Origin: Chara braunii
Lineage: Eukaryota; Streptophyta; Charophyceae; Charales; Characeae
Direction: 5' to 3'
Length of the DNA: 64,000 nucleotides
Assembly (NCBI GenBank): GCA_003427395.1
Contig: BFEA01000096.1
Span: 2,392,744-2,456,743, forward strand
This document shows, in pieces, positions 44,154 through 55,900 of this stretch. The position numbers and the translations under genes were made by a program. Positions within the stretch are counted from its first letter, which is position 1, and the number at the start of each line of letters is the position of its first letter. Under the pieces are notes generated by a model. It searched no databases. It was not told where the DNA came from and worked only from the letters and a program-made list of their open reading frames with translations.

Positions 44154-45394
44154 TTACGAGTGATCGAATTCCTTCTCCGCGTTTTTCCCTATTGACTTTA
44201 TTGTTGCTTGCAGCGCCATAAAAAAATTGTCCTCCGTCGGGTACAGCGTTGCACTTTTTGCAACCGAAAATGCAAAGGCTTTTGCGACTGAACGAAAAAA
44301 TTCATCCTTCATTTTCTTCATGACCGCACCGCTGTATTGATCAGGTTTTTGCTCTTCGTCTCCACTTGCACATGTTTTTTTTTGCAAAATCGTGGCATCT
44401 GGTGGAAAACATATAAGAACAGAAGAATAATATTAACAAGCCAAAATATTGCCTCTGGTTTGATAAATGTTAAATCGACAATTCAGCTGAAAACGTACAA
44501 CAACTTTGTTACATTATTGGTACGCCCATAGCTATATTGTCTGGGGAGCAACACTGATATAGTTTTGAACTTGTCACTGCGACTTCATTTCTTGGGAGCA
44601 ACGCTGACAGAGTTTGCCTACCTTTTTGTATTTCATTCTCCATCTGCGCTAGTTGTATGTCATTTTAGGGTGTGTCACATGCAAGTCCCTCACTACTGCA
44701 TTTCTTTTCGCTTCTGCATCTCGTTCTCTTAGGAAATGGTGACATCTCTCTTTCATCTGCCCCCCTCCCATCTTCATTTGCCTCTTCTTCATCCTCGTCT
44801 TGCTCTGTGCTGTCACTGCTTCTCTCTTCCTCTTCATCACCCTCGTTTGTATCATGAGAACCTCCACCCGAAGTTTCACTGTCAGCTCCCTTGTCTTGCA
44901 TAACCTCGTTTTCCTCTCTGTCCGTCTTTTCTGGTACGGAGTACTCCTGTTAATCTTCTACTTCCTCTTGAACAACGCTATGCAAATCGTCGGAGCCTCT
45001 CAGATCGTTTGTCTCCATGATTTTATCATTTTTGTATGTGATTCTCGTCATCCTGTGTTCTCGCTGTAATGTTTTTTCTTCATGCAACCTCTTCGTGGCA
45101 GTCTTGGTTGACGGTTTTCGCTGCCACTGGCCCACGTCCTCTTCAAGGGAGTGGCGGGTGGTGATTCGTTGTGTTCTTTTAAATTCGAATTCCCCTTCAT
45201 ACATGATGGAACATAAATAAGTGGTTGACTGCTGCGGATGTGTGTTCGCTTTCTGTACGATTTCCGATTTCCGCGTCTGCTATGTTTTCTCTTGTCTTTT
45301 TTTTTGTCAACCTTGCATGTTTCCTCCTCTTACCTTTGTTTTTCACGACCTTCAGAGACCTGTACAGATCCTCACACTTTGACTTTGGAGCCAT
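44154..45394 (-). pseudogene. Decayed minus-strand gene with basic and acidic regions, unrecognised
   Basis: Read 45394 downward. The first frame (45394-45197) is basic: SLKVVKNKGKRRKHARLTKK. A second frame (45204-44665) is charged and carries one TAA at 44950-44952. It contains RQRKPSTKTATKRLHEEKTL-type sequence, then a long acidic stretch (DEEEERSSDSTEQDEDEEEA), then PFPKRTRCRSEKK, which could be a nuclear localisation signal. A separate frame (44387-44154) reads MKKMKDEFFRSVAKAFAFSV and LQATIKSIGKNAEKEFDHS. Composition differs from the surrounding noncoding DNA and suggests a real but dead gene, perhaps the regulatory or DNA-binding protein of the transposon that also carries the Ulp1 and Plavaka remnants on the same strand. 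No domain recognised. Confidence 0.45.
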
Positions 45395-45487
45395 TATCCT
45401 TTTTTAAAACCAAATACATCAAACCGAATTCAACAACAACTGCGTCAGATATGTTTTAGTCATTGCGGCCTTCGTGCTGTGATGACT

Positions 45488-45493
<6 letters not shown>

Positions 45494-45561
<68 letters not shown>
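45494..45561. repeat. (GT)n(GA)n compound microsatellite
   Basis: gtgtgt run followed directly by gagaga run. The same GT-then-GA order occurs at 51357-51437. Confidence 0.93.
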
Positions 45562-45563
<2 letters not shown>

Positions 45564-45755
45564 TTAAGGCGTAGCTTAAGAACCATTCGCGTATCATCAT
45601 TACTGCGATGTCATTTGACTCACCAACTTCTCTACGAATTTTTTTTGTGGTCTACCTATATTGTCAAACGGTATAAAATCGCATTGTCATTCATAAAAAA
45701 AAAAAGGAAAACACGCTATTCTATTCCTGAGAGGGTCGAGACCCTTCACGACAAA

Positions 45756-45825
45756 GTTCGCTACTGCGTGCCAATTAGTTGGTCAAGCGACCCATCTTTC
45801 TGTTCAATTACACGCAGTAGTGAAC
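45756..45825. repeat. 70-bp inverted-repeat element, copy 2
   Basis: Left arm gttcgctactgcgtg (45756-45770), right arm cacgcagtagtgaac (45811-45825), 14 of 15 bases complementary. Inner bases ccaatta/taattg also partly pair. Total 70 bases. Confidence 0.85.
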
Positions 45826-46085
45826 TTACGTTCATCACTCCAAGGGCACAAAGCGATCCGTTACAAAGTAATGTTTGATCTTTTGTTCATGAGACCTCTT
45901 AATGCTTTCGCTATGTGTGGAGCCGCCGTTGTGTTGTGATCTTTTGCAACAACAGTGCAGTGTGCTAATCGGTCCACCATAGACTGACGAAATTGGGGAA
46001 CAGTTCTTTCGTTTACATGCGTTCTAGCTACAGCTTCTAGTATGTCCTTTGTTGTTACATCCGTCAGCGCAGTTGCTGCAATATA

Positions 46086-46740
46086 TTATATTATTATGGC
46101 AGTGACGCAACATACATAAACACCACAGTCGGTGGAGTTGTTCTGTTTAGGACATTCCGTATGTAAGAGTTTACATCCTAGTAGATTTGTACATGTCACC
46201 CACGGGGTATCAACATTTTTCGGAGTCAACACCCTCATATTGAATGCATCATACAGATACTCGTGCCACAAAGATGTTCTCTTGGTCTTTCATTCCTCTC
46301 GTTTCTTCCTTTTTAAGGAGTCAACAACGATGTCAATAGGAGGTTTGTCGGCATTGTTGTCCTGCATGACTACCAAGACGTCCCCGACATTCAGCAACAG
46401 AAACAAAATCTAATGTCTTTTGTGGTTCACACGTATTACGGTAATTGTGGTGCGTCGCAATTCATTGATTAGTCGATGCAACTTCCTTGGTCTGTTCTGG
46501 ATCACGTGCTTTCATCATGTTTTCACCAAATGCACTTTCTGATTAGCAATGACTAAGAGGTGTCAGAAAGTTGTACACACATGAGCTGTTGCGTTGTCCC
46601 GTGCCGACGGATATTTTTCATACACAAACTATAAATAAATGTCGATAATTTTGTCGTTCAGCCATTCGTTATCGCCGAATCGTGCAATGGCGGATTTCTT
46701 TACGGGAATTGTGTGTTTCCTTGATCTCTATGTGAAGGGG
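46086..46740 (-). pseudogene. Ulp1/SENP-type C48 cysteine peptidase remnant
   Basis: Minus strand, from 46740. The first frame has VKKSAIARFGDNEWLNDKII, which carries the family's N-terminal WLND motif, then DIYL, a stop, and FVYEKYPSARDNATAHVC. The middle (about 46450-46300) reads VIRVNHKRH, a TAG where Trp of the conserved His-Trp pair is expected, then ILFLLLNVGDVLVVMQDN and PPIDIVVDSLK (catalytic Asp in DSL). After a frameshift the last part (46271-46086) gives LLHTECPKQNNSTDCGVYVC, with the catalytic Gln and Cys intact. All three catalytic residues can therefore be seen, unlike the copy at 719-1330. It lies about 1.6 kb downstream of the Plavaka-type transposase on the same strand; C48 peptidases accompany KDZ/Plavaka and other large DNA transposons, so it may be part of the same element. 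Confidence 0.88.
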
Positions 46741-47515
46741 AACAATTGCTCCTCATCAAATATGCTAGTCTTGTTTTCTCATGTTTTGTCCATATCCCTC
46801 ACTTTTACATTTCCGTTAATGTTGAATGACTCTTCTACCATCGGTTGGGGAACCTTCACTTCACCCGACGTCATTATTTCACACATTTCTGCGTACCAAT
46901 GGTCCTCCAACGTATGCTTTCACCTCTTCATTGACCTCTCGCTAGTAAATGACAATAACGGTTCGTTTGCGAACTCTCTGCATAAGTCTTCGCCCTTATT
47001 TGTTGTCGTGGGAGTGATCGTCATTTCTGTACCCATACACGAGCACTTCTCACTACCTCCTGTGTTGCTTTTCCGTGACTCTGTCATGCTCATTCGACTC
47101 TTGTTACCTACACCGTCTTCCTCTCCACGATGTTGCCGTTTCGTTAGTCAACGTTTGAAGGGACGGTGTCCTGTTGGGTGATACTTTCACTTATGTTAGG
47201 TGTCGTTTTTTGCCGAACGGTACCGTAACGTGAGGTCGTAAGTTTGTCTTCCTGTCTACACGTGTCAGTCCAATGTGCATGACAAACATGAATTCTTATG
47301 TTATTGACTACATGAAAGAGTTTTATAAAATATTTGAGAGAGTGAGAAAGTTTGTACAAAATACTAGAGAGAGAGAGAGAGAGAGAGAGAAGTATACATG
47401 AACAAAAGATAACATTTATCTCTCAATTTGTTATGTATCCGTGAAAAATGATCTCAACCACAGTCAACATTACGAAGTGGAAAAAAACGTATGTTAGACT
47501 AAAGATCGTCCCAAA

Positions 47516-47585
47516 GTTCACTACCACGTAACAATTATATAGTCAACAGGGACATCAAACCATTGATAGGCACGCAGTAGCCAAC
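47516..47585. repeat. 70-bp inverted-repeat element, copy 3
   Basis: Left arm gttcactaccacgta (47516-47530), right arm cacgcagtagccaac (47571-47585). The duplicate at 48058 keeps the left arm (attcactgctgcgtg) but has lost the right arm. Confidence 0.75.
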
Positions 47586-47827
47586 CTCTCCCTCTCTCTC
47601 TCTCAAAAAAGCTTATACAAACCCTCTCAACGTTTGAAGGAACGGTGTCCTATCGGCTGATACTGTCACTTATGTTTGATGTCGCTCATTATCGAATGGT
47701 ACACGAGGTCGTAGTTTGTCTTCTTGTCCACACGTGTCAGTCAAATTGGCATAACACACATGAATTGTTATGTTATTGGCTGCATAAAAGAGTTTTTATA
47801 AAATGTTTAAGAAAGAGACAGAGTTCG

Positions 47828-47828
<1 letters not shown>

Positions 47829-47906
<78 letters not shown>

Positions 47907-47934
47907 GAGAGAGAAAGAGAAAGAGAGAGAGAGA
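47829..47934. repeat. (GA)n microsatellite
   Basis: About 100 bases of nearly pure GA. Confidence 0.95.
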
Positions 47935-48364
47935 AGTATAGAGGAACAAAAAAAAACATATCTCTCAATTTGTCATGTATCCGTGAAAAATCATCTAAAA
48001 CACAACCAACCTTACGAAGGGGGAAAAAATGCATGTCAGACTAAAGATCACCCCACAATTCACTGCTGCGTGACAATTATATGATCAACGGGGACATTAC
48101 ATCATTGACAGACTTAAGTCCATAACGAAACAACATAAGTTTCTCAGAAAATGCATTTTTCTAATACCAAACTCAATAACTTTTAATTTGTTTCTTTTAC
48201 AATACATATTTGTTCAAATAAAAACAGTCGTCACGTTGTTTTGAATGTTGCTTCGATCCTTATTGTGGTTTAAAGAAACATGAAATAATATGGATTGTGT
48301 CTACTATAGTGTCAATCTTCCACGAACGATCGGTTTTCAACCGTTGTCTTCATTCGTTTACTTA

Positions 48365-50610
48365 CGATCTCTGTCTCTTCATATAATCCAAATATCTGTC
48401 ACAAATGTGTCGGGATCCCCAGATCGCTCTATGCACGTTTTCATATGCATGAGATCGTACACCTTGGGAATTTTTCATGTTAATGGTTGATATTTTTCCA
48501 GTTTTGTTTTTATGGTTGTTATGAAATCCATCATCAAAGCATCACAGTTAGCGAGTGAAGCATGAGTGTGTGTTGTGCATCGAAATACGCGTATGTACAT
48601 TTCCATGAGTTTCACAAAATAAATGGTAATGCCTTTCCCTGTCGAGCGTGAGATAATATTAGAAATAAGGAATACGCACACCGTCATGACAAACCGATTT
48701 TGTTTGGCCTCAAACCGTCGCTCTCTCGAAAACAAATCGTTGCAAGTGACCACGGACAGCACAAGTCGAGGGTATGTTCGGACCCATCTCTCACTAACGC
48801 TTTGCAACCTTGCATCCAGTTCCTTCAGGATCTCTACCTGTGATAAGTGTGGCAACTTCTCAAAGGTTGTCGTCCTGAATGTGGTAATCATGTGCAAGAA
48901 TATGCCATACTCGATTGTGTGCATACAGTCTAGTTGAAATGCGAGATGGTAGTCTAGTCGAGGATCGTTATCATTGGGGCCTTTGTAGAATCCCTGAAGA
49001 CCATTTTGTTGAACATGCTTGTGCATGTTCAAGTCTGACATTTGCGCTTCTGCGGCAAAACGAATGTTGATGTTATCGGAGCTTAGCACATCTGCTGCGA
49101 GTTGTGTTTCTAATGTCTGCAATCTCTTGTGGTTCATGAAATCGGCGATGACATCTGAGTTGTCTTTCGACATGGTGCACGTTGGACATACACAAAATTT
49201 CACAGTTGCAATGCCACATCTTTCAGGATAGTCATGTATATAGTTCGAAAGGAAAAGGTGGACAGTTATCTCCCCAAGTCGCTTTGTTGTTATCATTATA
49301 CTGTCATGAGATGCCTCCTTCATTGACTGCGACACCGGTGTGAGAGCTTTGTGCAAAACAACAACCTTCTATTTTCTGAATGAGGTGGATTGCAAACCCC
49401 ATCTTTTGTCACGTGAACGATGATGAAGCACAGGGAGATGGCAACAGTGTGGCTTCGGATGCGTGATCGGCAAGTGACATCATGAGAGGATATACCGTCT
49501 GTTTTCAACGACCATCTATACGTGTCTTATCGGAATACAATGAAAAAAGGATGACGTAACGTGAATTATCATTCCTATCCACACCTTTGTCCGCTCTAAT
49601 GATTATCTAAATGTAATAATTGTGCCCTTAGTGCGTGGGCCGGATATAAAGAGGTGCTCCGTTGGAGAGGACATTTCCAAAGACGACAATGTCTCATATT
49701 TCTGTAATGCGACATACAAAATCGATGCAAAGGTCGTTCGCTAGTCATGGTGCCACAAAATGGCGTGCGCATCTTGTGGTTTGTCATCACAACGTAGATC
49801 CCGCTATTACCATCATGCACCCTCTGCTTGACTGTCTGCCCATGTCAAGCACTCTCGACTATTACGATATGCTATGTTTCTCATTTTGAATCTTGGGTGT
49901 CCGAAAAGCGACAAAAGAGCATCGATGTCATTCCGTAACATACCGATGCTGCCCCTCGCGGAGAAAATAAATGTCGCAAACTTGGGGGAGCTGTCAATAG
50001 ATTCTAGAGGTTGCGGTTGCTGTTCTTCAAATGTCATGCCCTCCCTTTCTACATTGTCAGGGGCCTCGATGTCCTTGCTTTCATCACTCACAAGCTGCGT
50101 TGCCACTTGTACGCACCCTCGTACGAGCACGGATTCGTTCTCCTGTACTCGTACGCTAGGGGCCCCGTACGAGTTTTTTTTTTGTTTTTTTTTTATATGG
50201 TAATATTTTTATTTTTTTCTCAAATTCTAATAAGAATCTGAAAAGGATAATCAACCAAATGTTGCTTGTTTTGTGTTGTTGCATCATTTTTTTTTTTTCG
50301 GATATCTTTTATGATTTTTTTTTTTTTTTTTTTTTAATAGGGGGCGCACAAGACGTACAAGTTTCCGTACATGTTTCAGTACAGATCCTATACAGATATT
50401 ACCTGTACATTTCGTACGGAAAGACCCCGCGTAGCTCACGAGATTTACTGCACCGTTAGTCAATGGTCCGCCCTCATCCACCACACCCATCTTTTGTCCT
50501 TGTTTTCTTTCGGTCACATAGGTCGGGCATGCCCTCGCTCGATGTGAGTTTAAAGTTTGTAAAGATACAAAAGGTTTGCCACAATCGCAGAACCTTGGAC
50601 CGCTGTCCAT
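48365..50610 (-). pseudogene. Plavaka/KDZ-type DNA transposon transposase
   Basis: Transposase of the Plavaka group (CACTA-related), known mainly from fungi. On the minus strand, about 740 codons are recognisable in order. An N-terminal C2H2 finger (FCDCGKPFVSLQTLNSHRA, about 50580). Then IDALLSLFGHPRFKMRNIAY (about 49890). Then, in another frame, VILFSLYSDKTRIDGR (about 49510-49555), the family's SDKT block, followed by KQTVYPLMMSLA (usually YPVYMSLGN). Then, back in the first frame (49356-48475), KALTPVSQSMKEASHDSI, ITVHLFLSNYIHDYPERC and VKFCVCPTCTMSK (the DYPEQ..CP.C block), KHVQQNGLQGFYKG, AFQLDCMHTIEYGIFLHMI, and VEILKELDARLQSVSERW. The last part, KIPKVYDLMHMKTCIERSGD (about 48440), lies past a stop. 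The defects are two frameshifts around 49360-49800 and stops at the 3' end. A GTA..CGTAC-rich, T-rich insertion around 50130-50330 lies inside the N-terminal part. Confidence 0.88.
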
Positions 50611-50888
50611 TTTCGTATTTCATTTTTTTGTTTTGACGTTTTCAAAAACGTCGAACACCTTTCATATATTATGGATGCACGTTCGTTGCGAAGTTATCGG
50701 ATTACCCTCTTCACCTTGGGACGACGTTTTCTGATTACTGTGTGCATTTCATGTATAGAAGATCCCGAAAATGTTGTGATTACCATTTGTCATATTGTTT
50801 CTGCTCGCTTTAATAGTAAGTAGCAAGGCATGTTCCGTTGTTATGTCTCATTGTTGCATATCGTCTTTTGTGTTAGAGAGAGAAAGAG

Positions 50889-50958
50889 AGAGACTACTAC
50901 GTGCCACCTGCGGCGTCAATAGTCTGTGTGTGATCGCAATTGCCATGTACTAGTGAAC
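50889..50958. repeat. 70-bp inverted-repeat element, copy 4
   Basis: Left arm agagactactacgtg (50889-50903) and right arm catgtactagtgaac (50944-50958) follow directly on a (GA)n run that has replaced or invaded the first bases of the left arm. Total again 70 bases. Confidence 0.65.
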
Positions 50959-51356
50959 CTAGTGACAAACACTGATTTTTATGCCATGAGATCAATGGTC
51001 ATGTAGTCAAAGGCATCGTTTGACACATGGTAGAGGAGATATGACGAAAAATTTCATCAACGATGTGTGTGTATGTGTTATGTTTTTTCCAACTGCACAC
51101 GACAATGAATGCACCGTTTCCCCCCCCCAACTGACGTCCGCATATACTAGAAAAACATTCTACCAATGAATAAATTAGTATTCAAATGATAGAGAATGTA
51201 ACAAGAACACAACATAACATTTTTTAGGTGATTGACACACACACATTGGTTATCATAGGGGTGTGATGTTCCTCATTTACTCTAAAAAACAATAAATTAT
51301 AACATACATCGTACAAATCATCAAAACTTGTTAAATCCACTCTGTTTGCTTTCTGT

Positions 51357-51386
51357 AAGTGTGTGTGTGTGTATGTGTGTGTGTGC

Positions 51387-51430
<44 letters not shown>

Positions 51431-51453
51431 AAGAGATAGATAGATAGAGAGAG

Positions 51454-51530
<77 letters not shown>

Positions 51531-51562
51531 CAAAGACATAGAAAGAAAAAAAAAAAAAAACA
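51357..51562. repeat. (GT)n(GA)n and long poly(A) tract
   Basis: GT run, GA run with gata units, then a run of about 70 A residues and a second of 18. Could be the eroded end of a retroposed sequence, but no adjacent element was recognised. Confidence 0.9.
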
Positions 51563-51882
51563 TGACAACTTTCTGTACACTGAAATTAGGGGTGGGGGGA
51601 GGGAGGTGGTTGGAGGGTTATTAAGTTGTCACTTTGTTCATGAGGATTTTGTTTCTCCATTCGCATTAAAACGTATGTGCAATGGTTGTTTATGCTACTA
51701 CTGTGTTGCTCTATGCTCTGTCGACCTCATCCCTACTGTCTACTATGGTCTGCCGTGGTGTGTGTGTATGTGTTTGTGTGTGTTTGTGTGTCCTGTCACG
51801 GCCGAGCACGTGGTATTGCTTCTGCTGTTGACAATACACGATGCAATGTCACTCCACAAACAGTACAGTGCGCCGTACAAAG

Positions 51883-52146
51883 TCAACTGAGGTTGACTCC
51901 CCATGTTAGTGACATCGTTAGCACAACCTTCCCGTTCACCAAATCAAACCATGCCTTGCTAACACGTGACCAGTTTTTCCTCTTGTTGCAAAATTTCATA
52001 ATGTTGGTCACCACCACATACTCGAGTGCATCATTTGGTGTTGCCCCCTTCAGCACAACACGCAATAGTTTATGTGGATCGAAAAAAACATGTACCAACC
52101 TCAGAATTGCATGTGCCCACCCTATTGTCATTTGTCCAACCGCCAA
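51883..52146 (-). pseudogene. Minus-strand reading frame, unrecognised
   Basis: 87 codons with protein-like composition: GWAHAILRLVHVFFDPHKLL, NDALEYVVVTNIMKFCNKRK and KAWFDLVNGKVVLTMSLTW. It follows 52907-52422 on the same strand and may be the C-terminal part of the same dead gene in another frame. No family recognised. Confidence 0.35.
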
Positions 52147-52421
52147 CTTTAAATTTTAGTATACATCATCATCTTCCTCTCCTTCCTCGTCGCTGCTGAC
52201 ATCGCCATCACTCACTTCCACCTGTCTTTCTTTCTTACCGGTATGTATTCGATTAACTCTTCCCCCTGTAGTGTCAACTCTGTGACTTCATGCAATGCCT
52301 CATGGATGATGTTCCTGTTGTCGGGACTCTTTTTCATGAAGTCCACAAGTTGATCTAGCAGAACATATTCTACACCATCTGCGACTATGACAAAAACATC
52401 TCGAAAGTCTTAAGGAGGTGT

Positions 52422-52907
52422 TTATGTTATATCCTTCATCCTAGAGAGTAGTAAAATTTCCGTTACACCGGTCATCAACTCGTCCTTCGACTCTTTAACA
52501 ACCAATCCCGAATTTTTTGCCGAAGTACCCAACAACTTCTTGAAATCTGCAGGTGTATATCTTCCCCTTTTCTGATGCATTGTCATGTCCCCATTCCCTT
52601 CTCCGCAGGTCTCTTCTTTGCACATCCACTGAACTACTCATTTGAGGTTGTACGCATTGTCTTCTACGTCGTTGTCCACGAGTAAATCCGTTGTCTGTTA
52701 GAAGCGTTGCAATAATGTTTCTGCTTTGACACACCCCTCGTCGTTTGCCATCAAAGTTGATCTCATATCCATATTGACAAATAAGTAACTCGGTAGTCTT
52801 CCTTCAAGCATACAAAACTCCCTGTCATTGTCGTAGTGAATGCCCTCCTCTGCATACTTCATCACTTCTTTGAGAGCAGCCTGCACATGCGCTACTGACA
52901 TCGACAT
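52422..52907 (-). pseudogene. Decayed minus-strand reading frame, unrecognised
   Basis: One frame from an ATG at 52907 to a stop at 52422 with two internal stops (near 52698-52700 and about 52640). It contains VAHVQAALKEVMKYAEEGIH, LEGRLPSYLFVNMDMRST, MHQKRGRYTPADFKKLLGTS and ESKDELMTGVTEILLL. Clearly protein-like but of no family I know. Located upstream, on the same strand, of the Plavaka transposase; possibly an accessory gene of that element. Confidence 0.45.
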
Positions 52908-52984
52908 GATGCTTATGGTTCCTCTTATTTGAAAGTAGCATGCACCTGCGCTGAAAACAATGGCTCCATGTTAATGAAGTTGGA

Positions 52985-55900
52985 TGTCAACCTCTCACGC
53001 TTGTGATGAAAGATTGTTTCTTCGAAGCAACATGCTCAGGATTCGTGAAAATGATTGGAATCGTAGTGCTCGAACTCACATACCCACTGACAAAAATGGA
53101 ATTTGTTTCATTAGACAATGGAGTGGTCATGGAGTGTCTCTCTCGCTTTCTGGTCATCGGCATATCAACTCCCTCTTCTCTTATTTAAGTGCAAATAGTT
53201 GAATGAATCTGGCACACACCTACGACCAGACTTTTTCTTAGCTTGCCAAACACATGCCTCGTGATTGTGCAGGTCTCCTAATGTGTTCACATAACGGGTT
53301 GTCTTTGTGATAAATAACTTTATATAGTACGGTGTCCCTAGCTTAGCATATCATTGTATGCTCACATTGCATATTGTCACGAGGGTAATGAACATCAACA
53401 TAGCACGCTGGTAATGTGTTTCACATAGCACATTGCCAACTAACTCACCAAGCGAACGTTTAACTTGAAATGCGAGAGTGACCTCGGAGCTATGGTCGAG
53501 GGTTCTTACTTTATTTTTATATTTCTTTTAAAAAGGCAAGTGGCGTTTGTTGGTATTTGTGTAGATCCCAGTTCACTCTCATATGGTCGCAATGGTAGCC
53601 AAATTCAGTCCCTTGTCATCTTATCATATATCTCATTTGTGTAGATTCTGTCTTGTATTCATCTAGTTGCAAACAACGAATCTAGCGAAGAACAAACCTT
53701 ATATTCATTCACTGTCCTACCTTTGCTGGCATGACTCGTCTATATTATGAAGGTAAGAGCCGAATTATACTTCTTGTAAGATCACATCTCAATTTGTGTC
53801 TATGATCAGCCCGCTCCATGTGCAAGTCTTGCCTGAATATTCACTAGGTGAGTCAAGCGAGAATAAATATTCAACAAGATCTTAAGAAGATACAATGTCA
53901 TCTTAATCACACCTGTCAGTTCAAATATAACACGGGTTTGTTGCTTGGACACCCCCCACTCAGATACTGCATTATCTCATCTGTCGTGAAATTGAGAATA
54001 GCGAACGAACTCAATGTAGAACCATTGTGAGGTTTATTGGCTGATCTTCTTAGTGCACTCAAGAATCATGCCCTCTCGAACATGAGCAACTCAATAGATG
54101 AACTTCCCCTTTCAAGTTGCAACCACTGATAACAATTTCCTTTTACCGATTTTCTTGACTTGAAATCATCGGAAACTTCATGCTATGTTGAAATGAGTCT
54201 GCTCATATTAGCCCAGTGCAACACCGAGGGATATGTTCAAGCATTTGCTCAAGATTTGAGCGTGTAAACTTTGTTGCTCTGTTTTATAGTAGGACATGTA
54301 AGCCCAGCGCAGTACCACTTTTGGGATGTAACGTTGATCAGGACCAGTCGGAATGAAGTATTTGAAGTATATTTATTATCTGTGAAAATCGTATGTTTGT
54401 CATTCTCCTCGAATATAATTCACGCAACGATTAAGAATGACTTTTAATCTAGATATAATTGTAATTATTGTGCGCTTTGTAGAATAAGAGAGTTTTTGTC
54501 ACTTAAACAACGAATCGCTCAATCCTCTGGTCTACCCTTTAAAGGAAATGCCTAAAGCAGTCCGGCGTAGGCATTGCCCAATTTAACTTTGACACATCAA
54601 TTTTTCCTGTTTTAACAATGCGTAGCCTTATTAAATAGCTTCTCTATAGATACCTTTTTCAAATCATATGTTTTCCTCTAAGGTAAAGTTTTCTCAACAA
54701 GTCGGTGAAGATCTTTTCCGTTGCTTTGGGTTCACTCTCTCTCTCTAAGTCGCAACAAGCCAAAATATGTTTTACCGCGTTTTTTTATATGACCACTCTC
54801 CTTGGGATTTATATAGTTATATGTAAATCTCAACCATTCATCAATCCGAACGGTCAAGATGTGTGTCTTTAAGTCCCTTGGAATCGTGTATGGTCCGATC
54901 TTTGAATGAATGCCCTGAGTATGAAATATATATTTTTTTCAAATCATTAACCTCGTAATCCGCTTGAAAATTATTTCATCTCCAAAGTTGTAACAATCCC
55001 CTCTTCCTACACGGATGATGTATAGATGACGAGTCAGACACATTCAACCATAACGAACAAAGAGTCATTGTTTCTCATTGTACAAATCATTGCTACCATG
55101 ATGAGAAACGCACTATGTGCGTCCATACTATGGAGTTATCCTTATAATATGACTCGTTAGAATCCACATAACCTCCCTCTCACTCATCTACAAGGATTAC
55201 CTCATAATGACACCGTTTCGAGCACCAAAGCAGCACAAGCTGAGATTTGGAAATTAATCGTCCTCAATGATTGATCAATAAAGAGGTGTTAGTATATCGC
55301 TCGTTGATTGTTATTAATATCGAAAATGGGTAAAAGCTTTTGAGAAACCATTATGTTAATGGAAAAATATTGCTCTCTAATTGACCCGCAGATTGCTGGT
55401 AGTTAGGAAATCAAATATACCTACCCACATGTTATAGCCAGATGAATCTTAAAATAGTATATGCATTTTAAACGGGGAATTAAAATGCACATGAGCGCTG
55501 ATTATGCCCAAGGGTATTCAAAATTAATCCTCATATTTTGCCGAAATATCCAGCATGCCTTACAAGCGGTTAACAGGGATCCTCATTTTTCAGCCCGAGC
55601 CTAAGTAATCACTCAGATCTCGTTCGACCTTTCATCGAATTCAAAAATATGTTTTTTAATATAGAGACTCATTTGAATTGGTCAACCCTCTTACATGACG
55701 TATTTGGAATAAATCAACGCACTTCCTGTTGTCGATTTTGTTTGCTTACCTATCCACTATTAACACTTCAGTTCCTATCTCACAATTTTTTGCTGCCCTT
55801 TCGTCCCAGAAAAGGTTAGCGACCTCGTCCGTGTTAGCATGGGCGTATATCCGCTAAGCAAAATAAAAGGAATAATGGGCCTACTGGACGAGTGCCCTTC

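Larger units (their letters stand above)
47145..48110. repeat. Tandem duplication, units of about 0.45-0.5 kb
   Basis: 47145-47585 and 47626-48110 share caacgtttgaaggaacggtg, ctacacgtgtcagtc, tgttattg.ctgcat, a (GA)n run (47372-47392; longer at 47829-47934), ctctcaatttgt.atgtatcc and gactaaagatc. The second copy has the longer microsatellite. Each unit contains a 70-bp inverted repeat at its end; only the first is intact. Confidence 0.85.

Noticed and set aside
46639-47181. 180-codon plus-strand frame
   Set aside because: It overlaps, in antisense, the N-terminal end of the C48 peptidase remnant and upstream minus-strand sequence; no domain on the plus strand.
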